NCBI RefSeq assembly: GCF_029581395.1
Contig: NZ_CP121115.1
Span: forward strand, 186,001-250,000
DNA from: Roseinatronobacter sp. S2
Lineage (GTDB): Bacteria; Pseudomonadota; Alphaproteobacteria; Rhodobacterales; Rhodobacteraceae
Reading direction: 5' to 3'
Length of the DNA: 64,000 nucleotides
Both the position numbers and the translations under genes were made by a program. The notes under the pieces were generated by a model, which saw only the letters and a list, made by a program, of their open reading frames with translations, made no database searches and had not been told where the DNA came from. Below, piece after piece: positions 8,078 through 16,711 of the stretch. How positions within the stretch are numbered: position 1 is the stretch's first letter; every line of letters starts with the position of its first letter.

Positions 8078-9358
8078 ATGCCACCCAGCGCACACAGACA
8101 TTTCGGGGACTCCCCGCCTGCCTTGACGGGTGTGATCGGTGTGCTGGCGCTGATAGGTATGGTGCTGGCATGGCCGGTCAGTCTGAAATCCGGCACTATG
8201 CCGACTTTCTTGCTTTTCCTGACGCTTCTGTTTGTAGTGATGCTTGCCGCAGATTTTGGCGCTGGCGTCGCCCGTCAGATAGACTTTCGCCCCCGAAGGA
8301 CGCAGCGAATAGGGCGCACCGATTTGCAGCGTCTGGGCTATAAGGTTATCGGGTTATGCGCTGTTGTTGCCTTTTTGATTGGCTTTTATTCGATAGCCCC
8401 TATTTATAATGATATATGGTATCAAAGATTCCTTCAGCCAGCCTTCAGCTATCTGCCAGCAATTATTTTTGCCAGTCTGATCTACATCGTCGCAACTGAT
8501 ACCCTGCTTCAGGATCCTTATGATGGATTGTCTGATCTGGGACTGGCAATCTTGCGCGCAGAATATCCAGAAGACCGCCACCGGTTAAATAACTTTCTGG
8601 CGGCCATTCTGGTTAAGGCGTTTTTTCTACCGCTCATGTTCGGATTTGGTTACGATGACTGGATATACTTCCAGACCGTCGTTCCAGTATTCGATGACTT
8701 CCGCAGCCTTTTCGAATTCCTCTACAGGTTTCTGTTTTTCATTGATGTTGTTTTTGCCATTGTCGGATATGCCACAGCATCCAGACTATTGGGCAGCCAG
8801 GTCCGGCTGACAGAACACACATTCCGGGGCTGGGTGATGTGCGTTGTCTGCTATGCCCCGTTTTGGCAGGTGATTGGCCGGAATTACCTGCATTATGACA
8901 ATGACATTGTCTGGGGCACCGTCTTTGCCCATTCCCCGATTTTATATGCAATCTGGGGGACGCTGATTTTGGTCGTTATAACTGCATATGTCAGCGCTAC
9001 AGTCATGTTTGGTATACGCTTTTCCAACCTGACCTATCGCGGCACCATCTGGCGCGGGCCGTATGCGTTTGTTCGTCATCCTGCATATCTGTTCAAGATG
9101 ATGTCCTATGCAATGATAAGCCTGCCGTTTCTTGGGCATTCGACTTCTGAAATAGCGATGAATATGGCAGCTTTTTCTGGTCTTGGCGCAATTTATGCCG
9201 CGCGTGCCTGGCATGAGGAAAAATGCTGCAGCAGGGCGCGGGAGTACCGCTTGTATCGGCGGTACATGCAACGTTTCGGCCTGCTGGAGCGGCTGTTCAG
9301 AAGCATTTATCGCCGAAATGGCAAACAGCGCCCCGATGTCACTCGAAGCGCTGCCTGA
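8078..9358 (+). CDS. Polytopic membrane protein with ICMT/phospholipid-methyltransferase signature
   Basis: 426 residues with about nine or ten hydrophobic segments. The C-terminal part carries the hallmark of isoprenylcysteine carboxyl methyltransferase and related phospholipid methyltransferases: RGPYAFVRHPAY (GPY at 327-329), a helix, then HEEKCCSRAREYRLYRRY (about 379-396), which corresponds to the E...Y..Y S-adenosylmethionine-binding end. The N-terminal 250 residues are an unrelated multi-helix extension. Family members methylate a lipid or a membrane-embedded group at the membrane face; the substrate here is unknown. It is likely cotranscribed with the GTS-repeat protein and convergent with the repeat protein at 9383. 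Confidence 0.7.
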   Translation: MPPSAHRHFGDSPPALTGVIGVLALIGMVLAWPVSLKSGTMPTFLLFLTLLFVVMLAADFGAGVARQIDFRPRRTQRIGRTDLQRLGYKVIGLCAVVAFLIGFYSIAPIYNDIWYQRFLQPAFSYLPAIIFASLIYIVATDTLLQDPYDGLSDLGLAILRAEYPEDRHRLNNFLAAILVKAFFLPLMFGFGYDDWIYFQTVVPVFDDFRSLFEFLYRFLFFIDVVFAIVGYATASRLLGSQVRLTEHTFRGWVMCVVCYAPFWQVIGRNYLHYDNDIVWGTVFAHSPILYAIWGTLILVVITAYVSATVMFGIRFSNLTYRGTIWRGPYAFVRHPAYLFKMMSYAMISLPFLGHSTSEIAMNMAAFSGLGAIYAARAWHEEKCCSRAREYRLYRRYMQRFGLLERLFRSIYRRNGKQRPDVTRSAA

Positions 9359-9382
9359 CCAAATTCTTCGCAGTAGCGGGTC

Positions 9383-10072
9383 TTAGTTCAGCAGACCGCC
9401 GGTCAGCCCACCTGTCAGCCCGCCAACGGTATCAACAACCCCGCCGACAAGATCACCAGACCCGCCGCCGTTATCACCGCCGCCAAGCAAACCACCTGTC
9501 AGCCCGCCAACAGTATCAACAACCCCGCCAACCAGATCGCCAGACCCGCCGCCGTTATCACCGCCGCCAAGCAAACCACCTGTCAGCCCGCCAACAGTAT
9601 CAACAACTCCACCGACAAGATCACCTGATCCGCCACCGTTGTCACCACCGCCGGTCAAACCACCTGTCAGCCCACCGACTGTTTCAACAAGGCCGCCAAC
9701 CAGATCACCATCGCCGCCGCCAATGCCGTCACCCAGCAAGCCGCCAAGGTCCAGCGTTCCCAGCAGGTCATCAAGATCAATCAGATCATTGCCGCCCACT
9801 TTCACATCCGCAATCACCTGACCCGCGTCAGTCGGTGTATCCAGAACATTCGCGCTGATCAATGGATCGGCGTTTTCCGACGAAATCAACGTCGATCCAA
9901 GCAGCCCGACCTCTGCCAGCCCGTCCATAGGGATGCCCGTCTCGCCAACCAGCGGCAGACCCGCACCATTACCAAGGTCCACCGTGCCAAGTACATCATT
10001 CAGATCAAGGGCAAAAGCCGGTGAGGAAACACTTACGGCCGCAACCATAGCGAGCATCATTTTCTTACGCAT
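9383..10072 (-). CDS. Secreted glycine-rich tandem-repeat protein
   Basis: 229 residues with a clear signal peptide ending SPAFA and a good ribosome binding site (TAGGAG) before the ATG. Residues 22-120 are an acidic Leu/Asp/Gly region with LNDVLGTVDLG and LDDLLGTLDLGG. The C-terminal half is about three and a half copies of a 28-residue unit built on GDLVGGVVDTVGGLTGGL and a GGGDNGGGS spacer. It resembles the N-terminal part of the GTS protein (VDTVGDVTSGLTGG). There is no recognisable domain, so a structural or adhesive surface role is only inferred. It lacks the two-cysteine domain of its neighbours. Confidence 0.72.
   Translation of the reverse strand: MRKKMMLAMVAAVSVSSPAFALDLNDVLGTVDLGNGAGLPLVGETGIPMDGLAEVGLLGSTLISSENADPLISANVLDTPTDAGQVIADVKVGGNDLIDLDDLLGTLDLGGLLGDGIGGGDGDLVGGLVETVGGLTGGLTGGGDNGGGSGDLVGGVVDTVGGLTGGLLGGGDNGGGSGDLVGGVVDTVGGLTGGLLGGGDNGGGSGDLVGGVVDTVGGLTGGLTGGLLN
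9411..9746 (-). repeat. 84-bp coding tandem repeat, about 3.5 units
   Basis: Units begin at 9411, 9495, 9579 and 9663 with CCTGTCAGCCC(G/A)CC, an exact 84-bp spacing. The middle units are nearly identical at DNA level and the fourth diverges in its second half. The tract encodes the 28-residue units of the secreted repeat protein and could expand or contract in frame. Confidence 0.92.
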
Positions 10073-10468
10073 AGCGCGCTCCTAATTTCAGTTTCAATTT
10101 CATCGCGACAGTCAGGGGCCGTAGCCAGATTGTGACAATGATGCGCTAAGTACTAAACAGGTTGGGCCAAGCGGCATATCACCCGACAGACCTATCCCTT
10201 TACACCTTTAGTCGGATGCGGCCCGTGCGCCGCAAAAGGGGCATGGTTTAACGGCTTTGGTGATTTCAGTCTAAGGCCCTGCCCCGGCCGCACCACGCAT
10301 CCTGTGCCGTATCCGTTCTCAAATTGATGTTTTGTTGCGCGGCACTGGCCGGTGCAGGATGAAAATTTCAGCGCAGATCAAAAATTTTACCAATTGATAA
10401 ACTTTTAAGTCCGTGCTTTCCTGTCATTCCAGTTGACCGCCATTCTGCCAGCCACAAGGGGCCAGCCA
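10073..10468. other. Divergent intergenic region between the secreted repeat gene and preT
   Basis: About 396 bases without a convincing gene. It contains CGCTAAGTACTAAACAGG near 10144, just upstream of the repeat-protein gene, and the RutR-like box at 10386-10401. The AT-rich stretch 10370-10410 probably belongs to the preT promoter. Confidence 0.4.
10386..10401 (+). promoter_or_regulatory. RutR-like operator upstream of preT
   Basis: TTTACCAATTGATAAA matches the E. coli RutR consensus TTGACCANNTGGTCAA at 11 of 14 fixed positions and is a near-palindrome. It lies 67 bp before the preT ATG. The rutR gene is at the other end of preTA. Confidence 0.5.
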
Positions 10469-11812
10469 ATGACACACAGCACCACCACTCCCGGTATCGT
10501 CGCCGGCAGGTTGAATCCCGAAGATTATGCGCAGCATTTCGACGACCTTTATCCGGATTTTGACGCGCATGAAGCCATGGTTGCCGCAGACAGGTGCTAT
10601 TTCTGCCATGACGCGCCGTGCATCACTGCCTGCCCCACGGAAATCGACATTCCGCTGTTCATTCGCCAGATACAGGCGGGCCAGCCGGAAGCGGCGGCGC
10701 GCACCATCTTTGACCAGAACATCCTTGGCGGCATGTGCGCGCGGGTATGCCCGACTGAAACGCTGTGCGAAGGGGCTTGCGTGCGCGAAGCGGCCGAAGG
10801 CAAGCCTGTCGAGATCGGGCGGTTGCAGCGCTATGCCACGGAAACACTGATTGCGAAAAACTCCCACCCCTACACACGCGCGGCCCCGACCGGCAAACGC
10901 GTGGCCGTGGTGGGTGCGGGGCCTGCGGGGCTGGCCTGCGCACACCGGCTGGCGATGCATGGCCATGATGTCACCATTTTTGAACGGCGGGAAAAACCCG
11001 GCGGGCTGAATGAATATGGCATCGCGGCCTATAAGGCGGCGCACGGGTTTGCGCAGGCCGAAGTGGACTGGTTGCTGCAAATTGGTGGGGTCACGTTGCG
11101 GCAGGGCTGGACGCTGGGCCGCGATGGCACATTGGCCGATTTGCAGGAAATACATGATGCGGTGTTTCTGGGTATCGGCCTTGCCGGTGTGAATGCGCTG
11201 GGGCTGGACGGCGAAGATATACCAACTGCCCGCGATGCAGTGGATTTCATTGCCGAGTTGCGCCAGACGGATAATCTGGCCACATTGCCCATAGGCCGCC
11301 ATGTCGTCGTTATCGGTGGCGGCATGACTGCGGTTGACGCGGCAGTGCAATCGCGCCTGCTGGGGGCAGAGCATGTGACCATGGTGTACCGACGCGGGCG
11401 CGACGCGATGGGCGCGTCGGATTATGAGTTGAACCACGCCGCAAATGAAGGCGTGAAAATCATCACCAACGCCATGCCGATTGCAATTCACGCCAATGGC
11501 ACCCTGCGCGAGGTTGAATTTGCCTATACCCATGCGGGCGAGACGGGGCTGGAGCCCACTGGCGAAACCTTCCGCCTGCGCGCGGACCAGCTGTTCAAGG
11601 CCATCGGGCAAACGCTTGACGACGCGCCCGAAGGGCTGACACGCGACAAGCGCAAGATCGGCATTGACGGCACAGGGCGCGTATCGCGCGCGGGTGTCTG
11701 GGCGGGTGGCGATTGCACAGGCGGCGGCGAGGATCTGACCGTTACCGCAGTCGCGCAGGGCCGTGACGCGGCCGAAAGCATTCATGCAAGCCTGATGGGC
11801 AATGGTGCGTGA
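10469..11812 (+). CDS. preT: NAD-dependent dihydropyrimidine dehydrogenase subunit PreT
   Basis: Electron-transfer subunit of the enzyme that reduces uracil and thymine to their dihydro forms, the first step of reductive pyrimidine breakdown. 447 residues from the ATG at 10469, preceded by AAGGGG; the frame is open to an upstream TTG at 10433 with no support. The N-terminal iron-sulfur domain has Cys43/46/51/55 and Cys90/94/100/104. An FAD-binding GAGPAG (149-154) and an NAD(P)-binding GGGMTA (283-288) follow, as in the N-terminal half of mammalian DPD and in GltD-type proteins. preA follows after 27 bp. Confidence 0.94.
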   Translation: MTHSTTTPGIVAGRLNPEDYAQHFDDLYPDFDAHEAMVAADRCYFCHDAPCITACPTEIDIPLFIRQIQAGQPEAAARTIFDQNILGGMCARVCPTETLCEGACVREAAEGKPVEIGRLQRYATETLIAKNSHPYTRAAPTGKRVAVVGAGPAGLACAHRLAMHGHDVTIFERREKPGGLNEYGIAAYKAAHGFAQAEVDWLLQIGGVTLRQGWTLGRDGTLADLQEIHDAVFLGIGLAGVNALGLDGEDIPTARDAVDFIAELRQTDNLATLPIGRHVVVIGGGMTAVDAAVQSRLLGAEHVTMVYRRGRDAMGASDYELNHAANEGVKIITNAMPIAIHANGTLREVEFAYTHAGETGLEPTGETFRLRADQLFKAIGQTLDDAPEGLTRDKRKIGIDGTGRVSRAGVWAGGDCTGGGEDLTVTAVAQGRDAAESIHASLMGNGA

Positions 11813-11839
11813 TCCACGCACGCACAAGGAGTTAGCACA

Positions 11840-13141
11840 ATGGCAAACCTGACCACGAATTTCATCGGCATTAAATCCCCCAACCCCTACTGGCTGGCCT
11901 CTGCCCCGCCGACCGACAAGGCCTATAATGTGGAACGCGCCTTCAAGGCGGGTTGGGGCGGGGTTGTGTGGAAAACCCTGGGGTCCGAAGGGCCGCCCGT
12001 CGTCAATGTGAACGGCCCACGCTACGGGGCCATCTGGGGCGCGGACCGCCGCCTTCTGGGCCTGAACAATATCGAATTGATCACCGACCGCCCGCTGGAC
12101 GTAAACCTGCGCGAAATCAAGCAAGTGAAACGCGACTGGCCCGACCGGGCGCTTGTGGTGTCGCTGATGGTGCCCTGTGATGAGGAATCGTGGAAAGCCA
12201 TCCTGAAGCATGTCGAAGATACCGAAGCCGACGGGGTAGAGCTGAATTTCGGCTGCCCCCATGGCATGAGTGAACGCGGCATGGGTGCCGCCGTGGGCCA
12301 GGTGCCGGAATATATCGAAATGGTCACGCGCTGGGTAAAGCAGCATTCGCGCATGCCCTGCATTGTGAAACTGACGCCCAATATTGCCGATATCCGCAAA
12401 CCCGCCGAGGCCGCAAAACGTGGCGGCGCAGATGCGGTGTCACTGATCAACACCATCAATTCCATCACATCGGTCAATCTGGACACGTTCAGCCCCGAAC
12501 CCATGATTGACGGCAAGGGCGCGCATGGCGGCTATTGCGGGCCAGCAGTGAAACCCATTGCGCTGAACATGGTCGCGGAAATCGCACGGGATGCAGCAAC
12601 ACGCGGGTTGCCCATTTCCGGCATTGGCGGCGTGACAACATGGCGTGATGCTGCGGAATTTCTGACCCTTGGCGCAGGCAATGTGCAGGTGTGCACGGCG
12701 GCCATGACCTATGGGTTCGGCATCATCAAGGAACTGACAGCGGGCCTGTCGCATTACATGGACCAGAAGGGGTTTACATCTGTCGACCAACTGGTGGGCC
12801 GCGCGGTGCCCAATGTGACCGACTGGCAGTATCTGAACCTGAATTATGTCACCAAGGCAAAGATCGATCAGGAACTGTGCATCTCTTGTGGGCGGTGCTA
12901 TGCGGCGTGCGAAGACACATCGCATCAGGCAATTTCCATGTCACCCGACCGCAAGTTCGAAGTGATCGATGATGAATGCGTGGCGTGCAACCTGTGCATC
13001 AATGTCTGCCCCGTTGCCGATTGCATCACCATGGAGCAACTGCCCAAGGGTGCCACCGATCCGCGCACCGGCGATAAGGTGGGCGATTATGCGAACTGGA
13101 CCACCCATCCGAATAACCCGATGGCAAAAGCGGCTGAGTGA
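11840..13141 (+). CDS. preA: NAD-dependent dihydropyrimidine dehydrogenase subunit PreA
   Basis: Catalytic FMN subunit partnering PreT. 433 residues: a dihydroorotate-dehydrogenase-like barrel (about 5-310) with ELNFGCPHGMSERGMGAA, the family's active-site loop region, and a C-terminal ferredoxin domain with two 4Fe-4S motifs, Cys347/350/353/357 (CISCGRCYAAC) and Cys380/383/386/390 (CVACNLCINVC). The ribosome binding site AAGGAG precedes the ATG. It abuts the convergent rutR gene with no gap between the stop codons. Confidence 0.96.
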   Translation: MANLTTNFIGIKSPNPYWLASAPPTDKAYNVERAFKAGWGGVVWKTLGSEGPPVVNVNGPRYGAIWGADRRLLGLNNIELITDRPLDVNLREIKQVKRDWPDRALVVSLMVPCDEESWKAILKHVEDTEADGVELNFGCPHGMSERGMGAAVGQVPEYIEMVTRWVKQHSRMPCIVKLTPNIADIRKPAEAAKRGGADAVSLINTINSITSVNLDTFSPEPMIDGKGAHGGYCGPAVKPIALNMVAEIARDAATRGLPISGIGGVTTWRDAAEFLTLGAGNVQVCTAAMTYGFGIIKELTAGLSHYMDQKGFTSVDQLVGRAVPNVTDWQYLNLNYVTKAKIDQELCISCGRCYAACEDTSHQAISMSPDRKFEVIDDECVACNLCINVCPVADCITMEQLPKGATDPRTGDKVGDYANWTTHPNNPMAKAAE

Positions 13142-13792
13142 TCAGGGCGCAAGAAGGCGGGTATAAAGATGCTCCAGAAACGCCTCGGCGCCGTCCAACG
13201 GGTCATGCCCGTCCCCGCGGATCATCCCGATCTGGGCGGCGAAATCCGCGTAATGCTGCGTCAGCGCCCAGATCGAAAAGATCAGGTGGTAGGGGTCGGT
13301 TTTCGCAATGCGCCCCGCATCCGCCCATGCCTGCACCACACGCGCCTTGTCATCGACAAGGACGCGCAGATCATTGCGAATGAATTCCTCGACACGCGGC
13401 GCACCTTGCAGGACTTCATTGGCAAACAAGCGGCTTTCACGCGGAAAATCGCGCGACATTTGCAACTTGCGGCGCATATAGGCCATGATTTCGGTCTGCG
13501 GGTCGCCGCCGGCATCCAGCATGCGCAGTGGGTCCAGCCATGTGTCCAGCAAGCGCGTCAGCAATTCGCGGTGAATGGCATCCTTGCTGTCGAAATAATA
13601 CAGCAGGTTGGGCTTGGACAGCCCTGCCTGCACCGCAATCTGGTCAAGCGTTGCGCCACGAAACCCATGGGTCGAAAACACCTCCAGCGCGGCATCCAGT
13701 ATGATCTGGCGATTGCGCCGCTGAATGCGACTGCGCGGCGGCGTTTTCACACTGCCGGATTTTTCAGCGGGCGTAGCACGGGGTACGGACAT
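13142..13792 (-). CDS. rutR: TetR-family regulator RutR
   Basis: Uracil/thymine-responsive regulator of pyrimidine use. 216 residues: the TetR helix-turn-helix spans about 25-75 (ATLDQIAVQAGLSKPNLLYYF) and the ligand domain follows with the RutR-typical PRESRLFANEVLQGAP. It is convergent with preA and divergent from the amidohydrolase gene. The shared divergent region carries a good RutR box at 13808-13823, so it probably regulates both itself and the catabolic operon. Confidence 0.92.
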   Translation of the reverse strand: MSVPRATPAEKSGSVKTPPRSRIQRRNRQIILDAALEVFSTHGFRGATLDQIAVQAGLSKPNLLYYFDSKDAIHRELLTRLLDTWLDPLRMLDAGGDPQTEIMAYMRRKLQMSRDFPRESRLFANEVLQGAPRVEEFIRNDLRVLVDDKARVVQAWADAGRIAKTDPYHLIFSIWALTQHYADFAAQIGMIRGDGHDPLDGAEAFLEHLYTRLLAP

Positions 13793-13807
13793 GGGCGGAC
13801 AAGCTTC

Positions 13808-13823
13808 TTGACTGATTGGTCAA
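13808..13823 (+). promoter_or_regulatory. RutR box in the rutR/amidohydrolase divergent region
   Basis: TTGACTGATTGGTCAA matches TTGACCANNTGGTCAA at 12 of 14 fixed positions. It begins 16 bp upstream of the rutR ATG and lies about 130 bp upstream of the amidohydrolase ATG, a position suited to autorepression and operon control. Confidence 0.75.
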
Positions 13824-13950
13824 ACTTGATAGCGTCCGATTGGTTCAGGCGCAAGCGATGCAAACATGCGACAGGTGCACCCGGCTTGCCACCAAGACAA
13901 CCAAATACACAACAAGCGGCCATCAAGGCCGCAAACACAGGGAGCCGCGC

Positions 13951-15201
13951 ATGACCGCACCAGCCGCAAACATGAAAATCAACGCTGAACGCCTTTGGGA
14001 CAGCCTGATGGAAATGGCGCAGATCGGCCCCGGTGTTGCAGGCGGCAACAACCGCCAGACCGTAACCGATGAAGATGGCGAAGCGCGCCATCTGTTCCAG
14101 CACTGGTGCACGGATGCAGGCGGAACCATGGGCGTGGATGACATGGGCACCATGTTCGCGCGCTTTGATGGCACCGACCCCGATGCCCTGCCCGTCTATG
14201 TCGGCAGCCATCTGGACACCCAACCCACAGGCGGCAAATATGATGGCGTGCTGGGTGTGCTTGCAGGGCTGGAAATTATCCGCACCATGCGCGATCTGGG
14301 CATCAAAACCCGCCGCCCCATCGTTGTGACCAACTGGACCAATGAAGAAGGCACGCGTTTCGCGCCTGCGATGCTGGCATCGGGTGTGTTTGCCGGTGTG
14401 CTGGAACGCGACTGGGCTTACGACCGCGTTGACACACAGGGCAAGCGTTTCGGGGATGAGTTGGAACGCATCGGCTGGAAAGGCACCGAGCCTGTGGGCA
14501 AGCGCAAGATGCACAGCTTTTTCGAATTGCATATCGAACAAGGCCCGATACTGGAGGCCGAGGGCAAACAGGTCGGCGTTGTCACCCATGGCCAAGGGCT
14601 GCGCTGGATCGAATGCACCGTGACCGGCAAGGGCCAGCACACCGGATCAACGCCCATGTATATGCGCCGCAATGCAGGCCGCGGGCTGGCGCGCGTGACC
14701 GAACTGGTCCATGAAATAGCACTCAAACACCAGCCCAATGCCGTGGGTGCCATAGGGCAGATTGATGTCTATCCCAATTCGCGCAACGTAATCCCCGAAA
14801 AGGTGGTGTTCACTATCGATTTCCGGTCCCATGTGCTGGACACGCTGAACGCGATGGTGGCGGAACTTAACGCCCGCGCACCGGGCCTGTGTGCCGATAT
14901 CGGCGTGAAATTCTCGTCCGAGCTGGTGGGTTTCTTCGACCCGCCCGCCTTTGATGAAACACTGGTGGGCCGCGTGCGCGATGCCGCCGAACGGCTGGGC
15001 TACAGCCATATGGACATCATTTCGGGCGCAGGACATGACGCATGCTGGATCAACCGCCTGTACCCTACCACAATGGTCATGTGCCCCTGCGTAGACGGCC
15101 TGTCCCATAATGAAGCCGAAGAAATATTCCCCGAATGGGCCGAAGCGGGCGCAAATGTGCTGATGCATGCGGTTCTGGAAACAGCGGAGGTGGTGGGCTA
15201 A
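13951..15201 (+). CDS. Zinc-dependent N-carbamoyl-beta-alanine/amino acid amidohydrolase
   Basis: Hydrolyses the N-carbamoyl product of dihydropyrimidinase, giving beta-alanine (or beta-aminoisobutyrate), CO2 and ammonia. 416 residues from the ATG at 13951 (GGGAG seven bases upstream); the open frame back to 13816 has no ribosome binding site. M20-type metal-binding features are present: VGSHLDTQPTGGKYDGVLG (His87, Asp98), NEEGTRF (Glu132/133), HIEQGPILE and a C-terminal SGAGHDA. The dimerisation domain includes GQHTGSTPM. In pyrimidine catabolism this is the beta-ureidopropionase step; it is also related to HyuC/AmaB L-carbamoylases. Confidence 0.9.
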   Translation: MTAPAANMKINAERLWDSLMEMAQIGPGVAGGNNRQTVTDEDGEARHLFQHWCTDAGGTMGVDDMGTMFARFDGTDPDALPVYVGSHLDTQPTGGKYDGVLGVLAGLEIIRTMRDLGIKTRRPIVVTNWTNEEGTRFAPAMLASGVFAGVLERDWAYDRVDTQGKRFGDELERIGWKGTEPVGKRKMHSFFELHIEQGPILEAEGKQVGVVTHGQGLRWIECTVTGKGQHTGSTPMYMRRNAGRGLARVTELVHEIALKHQPNAVGAIGQIDVYPNSRNVIPEKVVFTIDFRSHVLDTLNAMVAELNARAPGLCADIGVKFSSELVGFFDPPAFDETLVGRVRDAAERLGYSHMDIISGAGHDACWINRLYPTTMVMCPCVDGLSHNEAEEIFPEWAEAGANVLMHAVLETAEVVG

Positions 15202-15259
15202 TCGCCCGCACCGGACATAAAACCCGCACAATGCGGCAGATGAAACAGGGAGAAATCAC

Positions 15260-16711
15260 ATGAGCACCGTCATCAAGAACGGCACCATTGTCACCCATGA
15301 CCTGACCTATAAGGCCGATATCCGCATTGACGGTGGCAAAATTCTTGAAATCGGCCCCAACCTGTCGGGCGACACGGAACTGGACGCCACAGGCGCCTAT
15401 GTCATGCCCGGCGGCATCGACCCGCACACACATCTGGAAATGCCTTTCATGGGCACTTATTCCAGCGATGATTTCGAATCCGGCACCCGCGCGGCCCTGT
15501 CGGGCGGCACCACCATGGTGATCGACTTCGCCCTGCCCTCGCCCGGTCAGGGGCTGCTGGACGCGCTGAAGATGTGGGACAACAAATCGGGGCGCGCGCA
15601 TTGCGACTATTCCTATCACATGGCGGTCACATGGTGGTCGCAACAGGTCTTTGATGAAATGCCTGAAGTGGTCGCGCGCGGCATCACCAGCTTCAAGCAT
15701 TTCCTCGCCTATAAGGGCGCGCTGATGGTCAATGATGACGAATTGTTCGCATCCTTCCAGCGCCTGCGCGAATTGGGTGCCATTGCCATGGTCCATGCCG
15801 AAAACGGCGATGTGGTGGCGGAACTGTCCGCCCGACTGCTGGCCGAGGGCAATACCGGCCCCGAAGCGCATGCCTATTCCCGCCCCACGCAGGTAGAAGG
15901 CGAAGCCACTAACCGCGCCATCATGATCGCCGATATGGCGGGCGTGCCCCTTTATGTCGTCCACACATCCTGCGAGGAATCGCACGAAGCGATCCGGCGC
16001 GCACGTCAGGCAGGAAAACGTGTCTGGGGCGAGCCGCTGATCCAGCACCTGACGCTGGACGAGTCCGAATATTTCAACCCCGACTGGGACCATGCGGCGC
16101 GCCGCGTCATGTCGCCGCCGTTCCGCAACAAAATGCATCAGGACAGCCTGTGGAACGGTCTGGCCAGCGGCAGCCTGTCGGTTGTGGCCACTGACCATTG
16201 CGCCTTCAGCACCGACCAGAAACGCTATGGCGTGGGCGATTTCACCAAAATCCCCAACGGCACCGGCGGGCTGGAAGATCGCATGCCCATGCTGTGGACC
16301 TATGGCGTGCGCACGGGCCGGCTGACAATGAACGAATTTGTCGCCGTCACCTCGACCAATGTTGCCAAGATTTTCGGGATGTATCCGCGCAAGGGCGCTG
16401 TGGCCGTGGGCGCGGACGCCGATCTGGTGGTCTGGGACCCTGAAAAATCGAAAACCATCACGGCGACAGCGCAACAATCCGCCATCGATTACAACGTCTT
16501 TGAAGGGCATGAAGTCACCGGCCTGCCCCGCTATGTTCTGTCGCGCGGGCGCGTCATGGTGAATGATGGCCGCTTTGACGGGCACGAAGGGCATGGGCAA
16601 TTTGTCGAACGCGCCGCGGGCGGGCCGGTCAATCAGGCCCTGTCGACATGGAAAGACCTGACCGCCCCGCGCCCTGTCGCGCGCGCTGGCATTCCGGCAA
16701 CGGGGGTATGA
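15260..16711 (+). CDS. hydA: Dihydropyrimidinase
   Basis: Opens the ring of dihydrouracil/dihydrothymine to the N-carbamoyl beta-amino acid. 483 residues, the normal family length. Metal-site features: GGIDPHTHLE (His56/His58), the carboxylated lysine in FLAYKGAL (Lys152), His179 region MVHAENGD, VHTSCEES, and the aspartate in VVATDHCAF. It follows the amidohydrolase by 58 bp with a GGGAGAA ribosome binding site. Its stop overlaps the next small gene by ATGA, so the small protein and the ABC transporter belong to the same transcript. Confidence 0.95.
   Translation: MSTVIKNGTIVTHDLTYKADIRIDGGKILEIGPNLSGDTELDATGAYVMPGGIDPHTHLEMPFMGTYSSDDFESGTRAALSGGTTMVIDFALPSPGQGLLDALKMWDNKSGRAHCDYSYHMAVTWWSQQVFDEMPEVVARGITSFKHFLAYKGALMVNDDELFASFQRLRELGAIAMVHAENGDVVAELSARLLAEGNTGPEAHAYSRPTQVEGEATNRAIMIADMAGVPLYVVHTSCEESHEAIRRARQAGKRVWGEPLIQHLTLDESEYFNPDWDHAARRVMSPPFRNKMHQDSLWNGLASGSLSVVATDHCAFSTDQKRYGVGDFTKIPNGTGGLEDRMPMLWTYGVRTGRLTMNEFVAVTSTNVAKIFGMYPRKGAVAVGADADLVVWDPEKSKTITATAQQSAIDYNVFEGHEVTGLPRYVLSRGRVMVNDGRFDGHEGHGQFVERAAGGPVNQALSTWKDLTAPRPVARAGIPATGV

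Noticed and set aside
9411..9746. Possible CRISPR-like array or satellite repeat
   Set aside because: The 84-bp units keep the reading frame of a signal-peptide protein and no unique spacers are present.
10424..12346. 640-codon open frame on the minus strand
   Set aside because: Antisense to preT and preA, which carry complete cofactor-binding motifs; composition is typical of a shadow frame.
13816..13950. 45-codon N-terminal extension of the amidohydrolase
   Set aside because: No ribosome binding site, composition unlike the enzyme family, and it would begin next to the RutR box; ATG 13951 has a good ribosome binding site and family length.
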